Position numbers and translations under genes: made by a program. The notes under the pieces are model-generated. The model was not told the DNA's origin, ran no database searches, and saw nothing but the letters and a program-made list of their open reading frames with translations. Of a stretch of 10,019 bases of DNA, positions 1 to 6,371 are shown in pieces (the first letter of the stretch is position 1; each line of letters starts with the position of its first letter). The DNA lies in assembly GCA_025357175.1 (NCBI GenBank), contig JANXPS010000105.1, forward strand, positions 1 to 10,019, given 5' to 3'. This DNA comes from Deltaproteobacteria bacterium. GTDB lineage: Bacteria; Desulfobacterota; Deferrimicrobia; Deferrimicrobiales; Deferrimicrobiaceae.

Positions 1-925
1 CTCGATGCCGGGCGGCTGCGCGATCGGCGCGCGCCCCATCGACCAGCACCTCAAGGGGCTCGAGGCGATGGGGGCGATCAGCGCCCTGGCCGAAGGGTAC
101 ATCGAGACGGCCGTGGGCCGGTTGAAGGGCGCGACGATCCGGTTCGACTTGTGCACGGTCACCGGCACCGAGAATCTGCTGATGGCGGCGGTTCTCGCCG
201 AGGGGACGACCCACCTGAAGAACTGCGCCCGGGAGCCCGAGGTGGTCGACCTTGCCCGGATGCTGCGGGCGATGGGCGCCGACATCGAAGGCGAGGGAAC
301 CGACGACATCGTCGTCCGCGGGGTCGATTCGCTGCACGGCTGCCGCTACGAGGTCATGGCCGACCGGATCGAGGCGGGGACGCTGCTGCTGGCCGGCGCG
401 ATCACCGGCGGCGATGTGCTGGCCGAAGGCGCCGACGCGCGCGTGCTCGACGCGCTGCTCGAGAAGATGTCCGAAAGCGGCGCCGAGGTCTCTGTTGTCC
501 CGGGCGGCGTCCGGGTCAGGCGCAGCGGGCCGATCCGCTCGGTCAACGTCAAGACCGCCCCGCACCCCGGTTTCCCGACCGACATGCAGGCGCAGTTCAT
601 GGCGTACATGTGCCTCGGCGACGGGTTCAGCCTCGTCAACGAGACGATCTTCGAGAATCGGTTCATGCATGTCGCCGAACTCCGGCGCATGGGAGCCAGG
701 ATCGAGGTGTCCGGAGGCACCGCCGCGGTCACCGGCGTCCCGAAGTTGTCGGGCGCGCCCCTGATGGCGACCGATCTTCGCGCTTCCGCGTCGCTGGTGC
801 TGGCGGGGCTTGCAGCCGCGGGCAGGACCGAGGTGCTGCGGATCTACCATCTCGACCGGGGATACGAAAAGCTCGAAGACAAGCTGTCCGCGCTGGGTGC
901 CCGGATATCCCGGGTGCAAGAGTAA
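1..925 (+). CDS. murA: UDP-N-acetylglucosamine 1-carboxyvinyltransferase MurA (5'-truncated by window edge)
   Basis: Cytoplasmic enzyme of the first committed step of peptidoglycan synthesis: it transfers enolpyruvate from PEP to UDP-GlcNAc. About 307 codons are visible; the family is about 420 residues, so roughly the first 110 lie upstream of the window. The reading frame is open from base 2. The active-site loop PGGCAIGARPID is present, with the catalytic, fosfomycin-targeted cysteine at bases 17-19 (equivalent to E. coli Cys115). The motif TAPHPGFPTDMQAQF carries the catalytic Asp at 581-583 (Asp305 in E. coli), and HLDRGYEKLEDKL carries the Arg at 857-859 (Arg397). The spacings between these residues fit E. 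coli MurA. The methionine at base 5 is internal, not a start. The gene ends 16 nt before hisD and is probably co-transcribed with it, as in many relatives of Geobacter. Having Cys rather than Asp in the loop predicts fosfomycin sensitivity of the enzyme (inference). Confidence 0.97.
   Translation, partial: SMPGGCAIGARPIDQHLKGLEAMGAISALAEGYIETAVGRLKGATIRFDLCTVTGTENLLMAAVLAEGTTHLKNCAREPEVVDLARMLRAMGADIEGEGTDDIVVRGVDSLHGCRYEVMADRIEAGTLLLAGAITGGDVLAEGADARVLDALLEKMSESGAEVSVVPGGVRVRRSGPIRSVNVKTAPHPGFPTDMQAQFMAYMCLGDGFSLVNETIFENRFMHVAELRRMGARIEVSGGTAAVTGVPKLSGAPLMATDLRASASLVLAGLAAAGRTEVLRIYHLDRGYEKLEDKLSALGARISRVQE
897..917 (+). other. Hairpin in the last codons of murA
   Basis: Inverted repeat CCCGG (900-904) and CCGGG (910-914) around a five-base ATATC loop. 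It can be extended by two G-U pairs and one G-C pair to about eight base pairs. It lies 12 nt before the hisD ribosome binding site. There is no T-run directly after it (TTTTT occurs only at 935-939), so it is not a normal intrinsic terminator. It may be an RNA 3'-end-stabilising or spacer hairpin, or simply a by-product of conserved coding sequence. Confidence 0.35.
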
Positions 926-929
926 ACTT

Positions 930-934
930 GGAGG
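930..934 (+). promoter_or_regulatory. Shine-Dalgarno site fixing the hisD start
   Basis: GGAGG seven bases before GTG 942. The hisD frame stays open well upstream into murA, so length alone would suggest a start 44 codons earlier (810). This site and the murA stop at 923-925 argue for GTG 942. Confidence 0.8.
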
Positions 935-941
935 TTTTTCC

Positions 942-2228
942 GTGCGCTGGGTGAAAACCGGGACGACCGCGTTCCGCAAGGCGATAGCCGAGGCTGAAGT
1001 CCGGGGAGCGACCGATTCCGCAAAAGTGGCGCCCGTCGTCACCGAAGTGATTGCCCGCATCCGTAAAGACGGCGACGCGGCGCTCGCCGATTACACGAAG
1101 CGCTTCGACCGGTTCGACCTCAAAAAGAGCGGGTTCGCCGTCACGGCGAAGGAGATCGACGCCGCCTGGAAGCGGACCCCCGGCGATCTGCGGGAAACGC
1201 TCGAACTGGCGGCCTCGCGCATCGAGGCGTTCCACCGGAAACAGCTCGAGCAAGGTTATGAACTGCGTTTCCAGGGCGCGCAGATCGGGCAGCGCATCTC
1301 GCCCGTCGCCCGCGCTGGCGTCTACGTCCCCGGCGGGAAGGCGGCCTACCCTTCCACGCTTCTGATGAATTCGATCCCCGCGCGCGTCGCGGGCGTCCCT
1401 GAGGTGATCGCGGCCTGCTCCGCGCCCGACGGCCTGTTGCCCGACGTCGTGCTGGCCGCCGCGAAGGTCGCGGGCGTTTCCGCGGTCTACCGGATCGGCG
1501 GGGCGCAGGCGATCGCCGCGATGGCGTTCGGCACGAAATCGGTTCCGAAAGTCGATGTGATCGTCGGGCCCGGCAACGCCTACGTCACCGAGGCCAAGCG
1601 GCAGCTTTACGGGACGGTCGGCATCGACATGCTGGCGGGACCGAGCGAGCTGGTCGTGCTGGCCGACGGCGCCGCGGTTCCCGCCTACGTCGCGGCCGAC
1701 CTGCTGTCGCAGGCCGAGCACGACGAGGACGCATTCGTGGTGCTCGTGACCGATTCCGCCGTCCTGGCGAAGGCGGTCGACGCGGAAATCGTGCGGCAGG
1801 TCGCGAAATTGCCGCGCAAGGAAATCCTGGCGGCGTCGCTTTCGAGGGCCGTCGGCTTCCTCGTGAAGGACATGTCGGAAGGCGTCGAAGTCGTCAACCG
1901 GATGGCGCCCGAGCACCTGGCCATCATGACCGCCGAACCCGGCGGGACGCTTGTCGGAATCCGCAACGCCGGCACCGCGTTCCTGGGCTGTTTCAGCCCC
2001 GTCGCCGTGGGCGATTACATCGCCGGCATCAACCACACGCTGCCCACCGGGGGCGCCGCGAGATTCTCGTCCCCCCTCGGCGTGGCCGACTTCCTCAAGC
2101 GAACCAACGTGGTATCATACGGGATTCGGTCGCTGCAGAAAGATGCACCGCACGTCATCCGCCTCGCGGAACGCGAAGGATTGAGCGCGCACGCGCAGGC
2201 GGTCCGCGAAAGAACAGAGGAGGCCTGA
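942..2228 (+). CDS. hisD: Histidinol dehydrogenase HisD
   Basis: Zinc enzyme that catalyses the last two steps of histidine synthesis, oxidising L-histidinol to L-histidine with two NAD+. It is 428 residues, normal for the family. Visible residues match the E. coli active site with an offset of two: zinc ligands Q257 and H260 (SQAEHDED), D358 (VAVGDYIAGINHTLPT) and H417 (SAHAQAV), and catalytic E324 and H325 (MAPEHLAI). The family signature VGPGNAYVTEAKRQLYG is intact around residues 205-222. The start is GTG 942, chosen from GGAGG at 930-934; GTG 951 is a possible alternative. The gene follows murA after 16 nt, and its TGA directly abuts the GTG of hisB. hisG, often found between murA and hisD in related genomes, is absent here. 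Identification is firm. Confidence 0.97.
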   Translation: MRWVKTGTTAFRKAIAEAEVRGATDSAKVAPVVTEVIARIRKDGDAALADYTKRFDRFDLKKSGFAVTAKEIDAAWKRTPGDLRETLELAASRIEAFHRKQLEQGYELRFQGAQIGQRISPVARAGVYVPGGKAAYPSTLLMNSIPARVAGVPEVIAACSAPDGLLPDVVLAAAKVAGVSAVYRIGGAQAIAAMAFGTKSVPKVDVIVGPGNAYVTEAKRQLYGTVGIDMLAGPSELVVLADGAAVPAYVAADLLSQAEHDEDAFVVLVTDSAVLAKAVDAEIVRQVAKLPRKEILAASLSRAVGFLVKDMSEGVEVVNRMAPEHLAIMTAEPGGTLVGIRNAGTAFLGCFSPVAVGDYIAGINHTLPTGGAARFSSPLGVADFLKRTNVVSYGIRSLQKDAPHVIRLAEREGLSAHAQAVRERTEEA

Positions 2229-2828
2229 GTGACGACGCAGCCGAGGGAAGCCCGCTTCGACCGCAAGACGAAAGAGACCGATATTTCGGTCGAGTTGCGT
2301 CTCGACGGCACGGGCGATGGCGAGATCGCCACCACCGTTCCCTTCTTCGACCACATGCTCACCCTGTTCACGCGGCACGGGCTTTTCGGCCTGACGATCC
2401 GGGCCGCCGGAGACACCGACGTCGACTACCACCACCTGGTCGAGGATGTCGGCATCTGCCTGGGCGAGGCTTTCAAGCGGGCGCTGGGCGACATGGCGGG
2501 AATCGCGAGATACGGCTTTTCCAGCGTGCCGATGATCGAGGCGCTGGCCAACGTGACGGTCGACGTTTCGGCGAGGCCGCACCTCGTGTTCAATTGCCCC
2601 CTGAAGCCCGAAAAGGTCGGGCTCTTCGATGTCGAACTCGTCGAAGAGTTCCTGCGCGCCTTTTCCCAGTCGTCGGGCGTCTGCCTGCACGTCAACGTGC
2701 CCTATGGCTCCAATGCGCACCACACGGTCGAGGCGGTCTTCAAGGCGCTCGGGCGCGCCATGTCCGATGCGGTCCGGATCGACCCGCGCGTCAAGGGCGT
2801 CCTCTCCACCAAGGGAGTGCTTGCTTGA
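2229..2828 (+). CDS. hisB: Imidazoleglycerol-phosphate dehydratase HisB (monofunctional)
   Basis: Dehydrates imidazole glycerol phosphate to imidazole acetol phosphate, step six of the histidine pathway. At 199 residues it is the monofunctional type, without the N-terminal phosphatase domain of enterobacterial HisB, so histidinol-phosphatase must be encoded elsewhere. Metal-binding and catalytic motifs are present: FFDHML (39-44), DVDYHHLVEDVGICLGEA (64-81, with H68, H69, E72) and NAHHTVEAVFKALG (162-175, with H164, H165, E168). The first motif has Leu where HHTVED is more usual. The start is GTG directly after the hisD stop (TGAGTG); a strong GAGGAGG at 2217-2223, inside hisD, lies five bases upstream, so the two genes are probably translationally coupled. 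hisC, which sits at this junction in some relatives, is missing. Confidence 0.97.
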   Translation: MTTQPREARFDRKTKETDISVELRLDGTGDGEIATTVPFFDHMLTLFTRHGLFGLTIRAAGDTDVDYHHLVEDVGICLGEAFKRALGDMAGIARYGFSSVPMIEALANVTVDVSARPHLVFNCPLKPEKVGLFDVELVEEFLRAFSQSSGVCLHVNVPYGSNAHHTVEAVFKALGRAMSDAVRIDPRVKGVLSTKGVLA

Positions 2829-2843
2829 TGAACGGGTGGCGGC

Positions 2844-3512
2844 TTGAGTCCTAAAAGCGCCGCGATCGGCGTCGTCGACTACGGGATGGGCAACCTGCGA
2901 AGCGTCGGGAAGGCGCTCGAGTCGCTCGGTTTCCCCGTGGCGGTCACCAGCGACGTTTCCGTCCTCGACGGTTGCCGCGGCGTGGTGCTGCCGGGTGTCG
3001 GGGCGTTTCGCGACTGCATGGACAACCTGCGCAAGGGCGGCCTGCTGCCGTTCCTGTCCGACTACCTCGCGTCCGACCGGCCGTTTCTCGGCATCTGCCT
3101 GGGCCTGCAGCTGCTCTTTTCCGAGAGCGAGGAATTCGGCCGTCATGAAGGATTGGGCTTCCTTCCCGGCAAAGTGGTCCGGTTTCCGGCGGGGATGACC
3201 GAACCGCGGCAGGGCGGGGGCGAGCGGCGGCTCAAGATCCCGCACATGGGATGGAACCGGATCGACGTGACCTTGGAGCACCCCGTGCTCGAGGGAATCC
3301 CGTCGGGCAGCCACTTCTATTTCGTCCACTCGTATTTCGTGGCGCCTGCCGATCGATCGGTCGTCGCCGCCACGTCGTCCTACGGGATCGATTTCACCGC
3401 GGCGGTCGCGTCGGGCAACCGGCTCGCCGTCCAGTTCCACCCCGAGAAGAGCCAGTCGGCGGGCTTGCGGCTCCTCTCCAATTTCGGGCGACTGTCCCGC
3501 GAGGCAGGTTGA
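2844..3512 (+). CDS. hisH: Imidazole glycerol phosphate synthase glutaminase subunit HisH
   Basis: Class I glutamine amidotransferase that releases ammonia from glutamine and channels it to HisF. It is 222 residues, slightly longer than the usual 200-215. The triad is visible: nucleophile C85 in PFLGICLGLQLLF, and H199 and E201 in AVQFHPEKSQSAG. Other family segments are GVVDYGMGNLRSVG near the N-terminus, VVLPGVGAF (oxyanion-strand region), PHMGWNRI and YFVHSYFV. A stretch near residues 113-131, rich in Gly, Arg and Glu, is a small insertion-like loop. The start is TTG 2844: a stop in this frame at 2829-2831 excludes earlier starts, and no ATG or GTG occurs before the conserved DYGMGN motif. 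The ribosome site is weak (GGGTGG, 2834-2839). Its partner hisF lies two genes downstream, with hisA between. Confidence 0.95.
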   Translation: MSPKSAAIGVVDYGMGNLRSVGKALESLGFPVAVTSDVSVLDGCRGVVLPGVGAFRDCMDNLRKGGLLPFLSDYLASDRPFLGICLGLQLLFSESEEFGRHEGLGFLPGKVVRFPAGMTEPRQGGGERRLKIPHMGWNRIDVTLEHPVLEGIPSGSHFYFVHSYFVAPADRSVVAATSSYGIDFTAAVASGNRLAVQFHPEKSQSAGLRLLSNFGRLSREAG

Positions 3513-3514
3513 TA

Positions 3515-4246
3515 ATGGGATTCCAGGTCATACCGGCGATCGACATCAAGGGCGGCAAGGCGGTCCGGCTTCGGCAAGGGCGCGCGGAAGACGTCACCGT
3601 TTTCGACGATTCCCCGCTGGCCGTGGCCAAGCGTTTCGCGGCGGCGGGCGCAAGCCTCATCCACGTCGTCGACCTCGACGGCGCGTTTTCGGGCAAGCCC
3701 GAGAATATCGACGCGATCCTGCGCATCGCCTCTTCGGTCGGCGTCGACATCGAAGTCGGCGGCGGCATCCGCAACTACGACACGGCGTCGCGTTATCTCG
3801 GCGGCGGCGTCTCCCGCATCGTCCTCGGCACGTCGATCATCCGTGATCCGGAAGAGGTGTCGCGCATCACCAAGGCGTACCCGGGCAAGGTGGCGGCCGG
3901 CATCGACGCGAAGAACGGCGCGGTGGCCATCCGGGGTTGGGTCGAGGTGACCGGCGTCCAGGCGGTCGACCTCGCCCGCGGAATGGAGAAGAGCGGCGTC
4001 TCGGCGTTCATCTACACCGACATCTCCCGCGACGGCATGATGGCCGGGCCCAATTTCGACAGCATCCGCGCCTTCGCGATGGGGCTCGCCACGCCGGTGA
4101 TCGCCTCGGGGGGCGTGACCACGATTTCCGACGTCGAAAAGCTGGCGGCCATGTCCGGCGAGGGCGTGGGCGCCGTCATCATCGGTCGCGCGATCTACGA
4201 CGGTTCGGTCGACCTCGCCTCCGCGCTGAAGCTGGAACGGCACTGA
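3515..4246 (+). CDS. hisA: ProFAR isomerase HisA
   Basis: 1-(5-phosphoribosyl)-5-[(5-phosphoribosylamino)methylideneamino]imidazole-4-carboxamide isomerase, an Amadori-type rearrangement at step four. It is a (beta/alpha)8 barrel of 243 residues, the normal length. Acid/base aspartates are visible: D10 in VIPAIDIKGGKAVRL and D131 in AAGIDAKNGAVAIRGW. Phosphate-binding glycine segments are EVGGGIRNY, VIASGGVTT and VGAVIIGRAIYDG. YTDISRDGMMAGPN (about 167-180) is the typical HisA loop, which separates it from HisF (which has TSMDRDGT). The start is ATG 3515, two bases after the hisH stop, with an AGG-type ribosome site at 3501-3508. The frame is open upstream over hisH, but that extension is a shadow. 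I see no feature suggesting the dual HisA/TrpF (PriA) activity; trpF should be looked for elsewhere before excluding it. Confidence 0.97.
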   Translation: MGFQVIPAIDIKGGKAVRLRQGRAEDVTVFDDSPLAVAKRFAAAGASLIHVVDLDGAFSGKPENIDAILRIASSVGVDIEVGGGIRNYDTASRYLGGGVSRIVLGTSIIRDPEEVSRITKAYPGKVAAGIDAKNGAVAIRGWVEVTGVQAVDLARGMEKSGVSAFIYTDISRDGMMAGPNFDSIRAFAMGLATPVIASGGVTTISDVEKLAAMSGEGVGAVIIGRAIYDGSVDLASALKLERH

Positions 4247-4271
4247 AAATGACCGTCCGGAGACGAAGCTA

Positions 4272-5057
4272 GTGCTGGCGCGGCGAATCATCCCGTGCCT
4301 CGACGTGGCCGGCGGACGCGTCGTCAAGGGCGTCAAGTTCCTCGACCTCAAGGACGCGGGAGACCCGGTCGAGGTCGCCCGGCGCTACGACCGCGAGGAG
4401 GCCGACGAACTGGTCTTCCTCGACATCACGGCGTCGCACGAGCAGCGCGGCACCATCATCGACGTCGTGTCGCGCACGGCCGAGCAGGTCTTCATGCCGC
4501 TCACGGTCGGAGGTGGCGTCCGGACGGTCGACGACATTCGCGCGCTGCTCAAGGCCGGGGCCGACAAGGTGTCGATCAACACGGCCGCGGTGTTCCGCCC
4601 CGAGTTCGTCCGCGAGGCGGCCGAGCGTTTCGGCAGCCAGTGCACCGTCGTCGCCATCGACGCGCGCGCGGTCCCCGGCTCTCCCGGCAAGTGGGAGGTC
4701 TATACGCACGGCGGTCGCAAGACCACGGGAATCGACGCGGTCGAATGGGCGGCGCGCATGGAGGAGTACGGCGCCGGCGAAATTCTCCTGACGAGCATGG
4801 ATCGCGACGGCACGCGCGACGGCTACGACATCCCGCTGACGCGCGCGATATCCGACCGCGTGGGCATCCCGGTGATCGCCTCGGGCGGGGTCGGAAATCT
4901 CCAGCACCTGGCCGACGGGCTGACCGCCGGCGGGGCCGACGCCGTCCTGGCGGCGTCCATATTCCATTACGGTGAATACACGGTGGCGCAGGCGCGCGAT
5001 TTCCTGCGGGACCGCGGAATTCCGGTCAGGCCGAGGACGGCCGTTCCGGCAATATAA
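4272..5057 (+). CDS. hisF: Imidazole glycerol phosphate synthase cyclase subunit HisF
   Basis: Uses ammonia delivered by HisH to convert PRFAR into imidazole glycerol phosphate and AICAR, so it links histidine synthesis to purine synthesis. It is a (beta/alpha)8 barrel of 261 residues, a few longer than usual; the extra residues form a Pro/Arg-containing C-terminal tail. The catalytic aspartates fall at the canonical numbers: D11 in RIIPCLDVAGGRVVKG and D130 in VVAIDARAVPG. LTVGGGVRTVDD, LLTSMDRDGTRDGYD and VIASGGVGNLQHLADG are the standard phosphate-binding and loop motifs. The start is GTG 4272, with a GGAGA ribosome site at 4259-4263, 25 nt after hisA. Choosing this start places RIIPCLDV at the normal distance from the N-terminus. 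Confidence 0.97.
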   Translation: MLARRIIPCLDVAGGRVVKGVKFLDLKDAGDPVEVARRYDREEADELVFLDITASHEQRGTIIDVVSRTAEQVFMPLTVGGGVRTVDDIRALLKAGADKVSINTAAVFRPEFVREAAERFGSQCTVVAIDARAVPGSPGKWEVYTHGGRKTTGIDAVEWAARMEEYGAGEILLTSMDRDGTRDGYDIPLTRAISDRVGIPVIASGGVGNLQHLADGLTAGGADAVLAASIFHYGEYTVAQARDFLRDRGIPVRPRTAVPAI

Positions 5058-5084
5058 ACGCAGAAGAACACGGGGGATGGGAAG

Positions 5085-5429
5085 ATGAAGGCGGAAGAAT
5101 TGATTGCCCTGGTAAAGTTCGACAGCCGGGGGCTGGTGCCCGTCGTTACGCAGGACGTGTCCGACAACGCGGTGCTGATGGTGGCGTGGGCCAACGCCGA
5201 GGCGATCGAGAACACGTTCAAGACGGAGCATGCGACCTACTGGAGCCGCTCCCGCAACGAGCTGTGGGAGAAGGGGCTCACTTCGGGCCATTTCCAGGAC
5301 GTCGAGGAAGTGCTTTACGACTGCGACGTCGACACGCTTCTCTACCGGGTTCGCCAACAGGGGGCCGCCTGCCATACCGGCGAACGGACCTGTTTCTATC
5401 GCAGCGCGTTCAAGCGCGCCGGAGGATGA
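5085..5429 (+). CDS. hisI: Phosphoribosyl-AMP cyclohydrolase HisI (monofunctional)
   Basis: Opens the purine ring of phosphoribosyl-AMP at step three of histidine synthesis. It is 114 residues and stops without the HisE pyrophosphohydrolase domain found in fused HisIE proteins; hisE is not in the window. The metal sites are intact: D79, D81 and D83 in DCDVDT, and cysteines C80, C96 (ACHTGER) and C103 (TCFYR), with the 16 and 7 residue spacing known from the Methanothermobacter enzyme. SRSRNELWEKG is present. Two places depart from the usual consensus: WANAEAI where Y/W-M-N-x-E-A-L is common, and KGLTSGH where KGETSGH is common. The ATG at 5085 is preceded by a G-rich ribosome site (5072-5078), 27 nt after hisF. 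The stop overlaps an in-frame ATG of the next gene (ATGA). Confidence 0.94.
   Translation: MKAEELIALVKFDSRGLVPVVTQDVSDNAVLMVAWANAEAIENTFKTEHATYWSRSRNELWEKGLTSGHFQDVEEVLYDCDVDTLLYRVRQQGAACHTGERTCFYRSAFKRAGG
5421..5425 (+). promoter_or_regulatory. Shine-Dalgarno site fixing the hinT start
   Basis: GGAGG ends directly before ATG 5426, which is too close to use, but six bases before ATG 5432. Both ATGs are in the same frame, so the site favours 5432. It lies within the last codons of hisI, implying coupled translation. Confidence 0.75.
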
Positions 5430-5431
5430 CC

Positions 5432-5779
5432 ATGAGCGCCGACTGCCTTTTCTGCAAGATCGCCCGCAAGGAAGTTTCGTCGAAGACGGTCCACGAGGAT
5501 CACGACATCGTGGCCTTCCACGATCTCAATCCCGTGGCGCCGGTCCACGTCCTCATCGTGCCCAAGGAACACATGGACAACCTGAACGAAGTGGGGAAGG
5601 GCGACGACCAGCTTCTCGGCAAGGCGCTCCGGCTCGCGGCCAAGCTCGCCGACGACCTCGGCGTGGGCGAATCGGGCTACCGGATCGTCATCAACAACGG
5701 AGACCAGGGCGGGCAGACCGTGCAGCACCTCCACCTGCACCTGATCGGAGGGCGCCAGCTCGAAGCGAAGATGGGCTGA
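5432..5779 (+). CDS. hinT: HIT-family hydrolase, HinT-like purine nucleoside phosphoramidase
   Basis: Histidine-triad protein of 115 residues, typical for bacterial HinT. The N-terminal CLFCKIARKEV (5-15) is the family hallmark, with the CxxC pair seen in many members; FHDLNPVAPVHVLIVPKEH follows mid-protein. The C-terminal triad is QHLHLHLIGG with H99, H101 and H103; H101 is the expected nucleophile. Family members hydrolyse adenosine phosphoramidates and aminoacyl-adenylates; the physiological substrate here is unknown. The start is ATG 5432, from ribosome site spacing; ATG 5426 is in frame and would add two residues (Met-Thr). It sits immediately after hisI and 13 nt before ppnP. Co-transcription with his genes suggests clean-up of AMP-containing by-products, but that is inference. 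The family is firm, the exact substrate is not. Confidence 0.93.
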   Translation: MSADCLFCKIARKEVSSKTVHEDHDIVAFHDLNPVAPVHVLIVPKEHMDNLNEVGKGDDQLLGKALRLAAKLADDLGVGESGYRIVINNGDQGGQTVQHLHLHLIGGRQLEAKMG

Positions 5780-5792
5780 GGAGAGACCGGCG

Positions 5793-6068
5793 ATGAAGCA
5801 CAACGTCTATTTCGAAGGGGGCGTCCAGAGTCTCGGGTTCGCGGACGCCGCGGGCAATGCCAGCGTCGGCGTGATCGATCCGGGGGAATTCTCGTTCGGC
5901 ACCTCGACCGAGGAAGTCATGTCGGTGGTCGCCGGATCGCTCGACTACCGGTTGCCGGGCGCCGGCTGGGCGGTCGCCGCCGCCGGGCAGTCGTTCACCG
6001 TGCCCGCGGGCATCACGTTCGACGTCAGGACGACCGCTCCCGCCGCCTACCTCTGCCGATATCGCTGA
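5793..6068 (+). CDS. ppnP: Pyrimidine/purine nucleoside phosphorylase PpnP (YaiE/DUF1255 cupin)
   Basis: Small cupin-fold enzyme of 91 residues, close to the 94 of E. coli PpnP (formerly YaiE), which phosphorolyses a broad range of nucleosides to base and ribose 1-phosphate. Recognisable family blocks in order are NVYFEGGVQSLGF (3-15), ASVGVIDPGEFSF, EEVMSVVAGSLDYRLP, AAGQSFTVPAGITFDV and the C-terminal YLCRY. The start is ATG 5793, nine bases after GAGGAG (5778-5783), which itself overlaps the hinT stop. It is the last gene of the murA-his unit: a probable terminator overlaps its 3' end, and a new promoter follows. Its link to histidine synthesis is not established. One reading is shared use of ribose phosphate and purine intermediates (inference). 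There is no signal peptide, so it is cytoplasmic. Confidence 0.93.
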   Translation: MKHNVYFEGGVQSLGFADAAGNASVGVIDPGEFSFGTSTEEVMSVVAGSLDYRLPGAGWAVAAAGQSFTVPAGITFDVRTTAPAAYLCRYR

Positions 6069-6082
6069 ACGGTCGTTTTTTT
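6030..6082 (+). terminator. Probable intrinsic terminator of the murA-his-ppnP unit
   Basis: ACGACCG (6030-6036, inside the end of ppnP) is a perfect inverted repeat of CGGTCGT (6070-6076), and T residues run from 6076 to 6082. G-U and A-T pairs can lengthen the stem into the T-run. The loop is long, about 33 nt, although CGATATCG (6057-6064) within it is self-complementary. The long loop makes this weaker than a textbook terminator. Its position, between the last gene and a new promoter, supports the call. Confidence 0.45.
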
Positions 6083-6093
6083 CGATACGCCGG

Positions 6094-6121
6094 TTGACTT
6101 TAAGGCCAATCGGCATATAAT
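6094..6121 (+). promoter_or_regulatory. Sigma-70-type promoter for rpsU-yqeY
   Basis: The -35 box TTGACT (6094-6099, five of six consensus bases) and the -10 box TATAAT (6116-6121, perfect) are separated by 16 nt. The surroundings are clearly more AT-rich than the rest of the window. Transcription would start near 6127-6132, giving a leader of about 40 nt before the rpsU ATG. No operator or leader ORF is obvious. A strong promoter fits the high demand for ribosomal protein S21. Confidence 0.85.
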
Positions 6122-6168
6122 AAAGCGTTTTACGGTTGTCAGTCGGTGCAGGAAGGGGTGATTTTTAT

Positions 6169-6366
6169 ATGCCGGGCGTCCGAGTAAAAGAAGAGGAGCC
6201 CTTCGAAAGCGTTCTCAAACGGTTCAAAAAACAGTGCGAGAAGGCCGGGATCCTGTCCGAGATCCGCAAGCGCGAGCACTACGAAAAGCCCAGCGTCAAG
6301 CGCAAGAAGAAAGCGTTGGCGGCCAGGAAGCGCGCTTTGAAGAAAATGAAAAAGATGAGTCGGTAA
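6169..6366 (+). CDS. rpsU: 30S ribosomal protein S21
   Basis: Small basic ribosomal protein of the 30S subunit platform, next to the 3' end of 16S rRNA, involved in initiation. It is 65 residues (E. coli 71). EPFESVLKRFKKQCEKAGIL (10-29) and SEIRKREHYEKPSVKRKKK (30-48) are the diagnostic blocks. The C-terminal third is almost entirely Lys, Arg and Ala. The start is ATG 6169, which gives the conserved MPGVRVKEEEPF opening; a purine-rich AGGAAGGGG ribosome site lies at 6150-6158. A GTG- or TTG-type start eleven codons upstream is open but would fall within the promoter-proximal leader and is not conserved. It is the first gene of the rpsU-yqeY unit, driven by the promoter at 6094-6121, five bases before yqeY. 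Confidence 0.97.
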   Translation: MPGVRVKEEEPFESVLKRFKKQCEKAGILSEIRKREHYEKPSVKRKKKALAARKRALKKMKKMSR

Positions 6367-6371
6367 TACTG

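Noticed and set aside
810..941. N-terminal extension of hisD overlapping the end of murA
   Set aside because: The frame is open, but the extra 44 residues are a frame-shifted reading of conserved MurA sequence. A good ribosome site selects GTG 942.
3251..3514. 88-residue N-terminal extension of hisA overlapping hisH
   Set aside because: It is an out-of-frame reading of hisH. HisA family length and the conserved VIPAID opening place the start at ATG 3515.
4249..4272. Seven-codon ATG ORF (Met-Thr-Val-Arg-Arg-Arg-Ser) between hisA and hisF, whose TAG overlaps the hisF GTG
   Set aside because: There is no ribosome site at a suitable distance and no His-rich content expected of an attenuator peptide. 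It is too short to call; its overlap with the hisF start is probably chance.
6136..6168. Eleven-residue N-terminal extension of rpsU
   Set aside because: It starts almost at the expected transcription start and is not part of S21. ATG 6169 has a good ribosome site and gives the conserved N-terminus.
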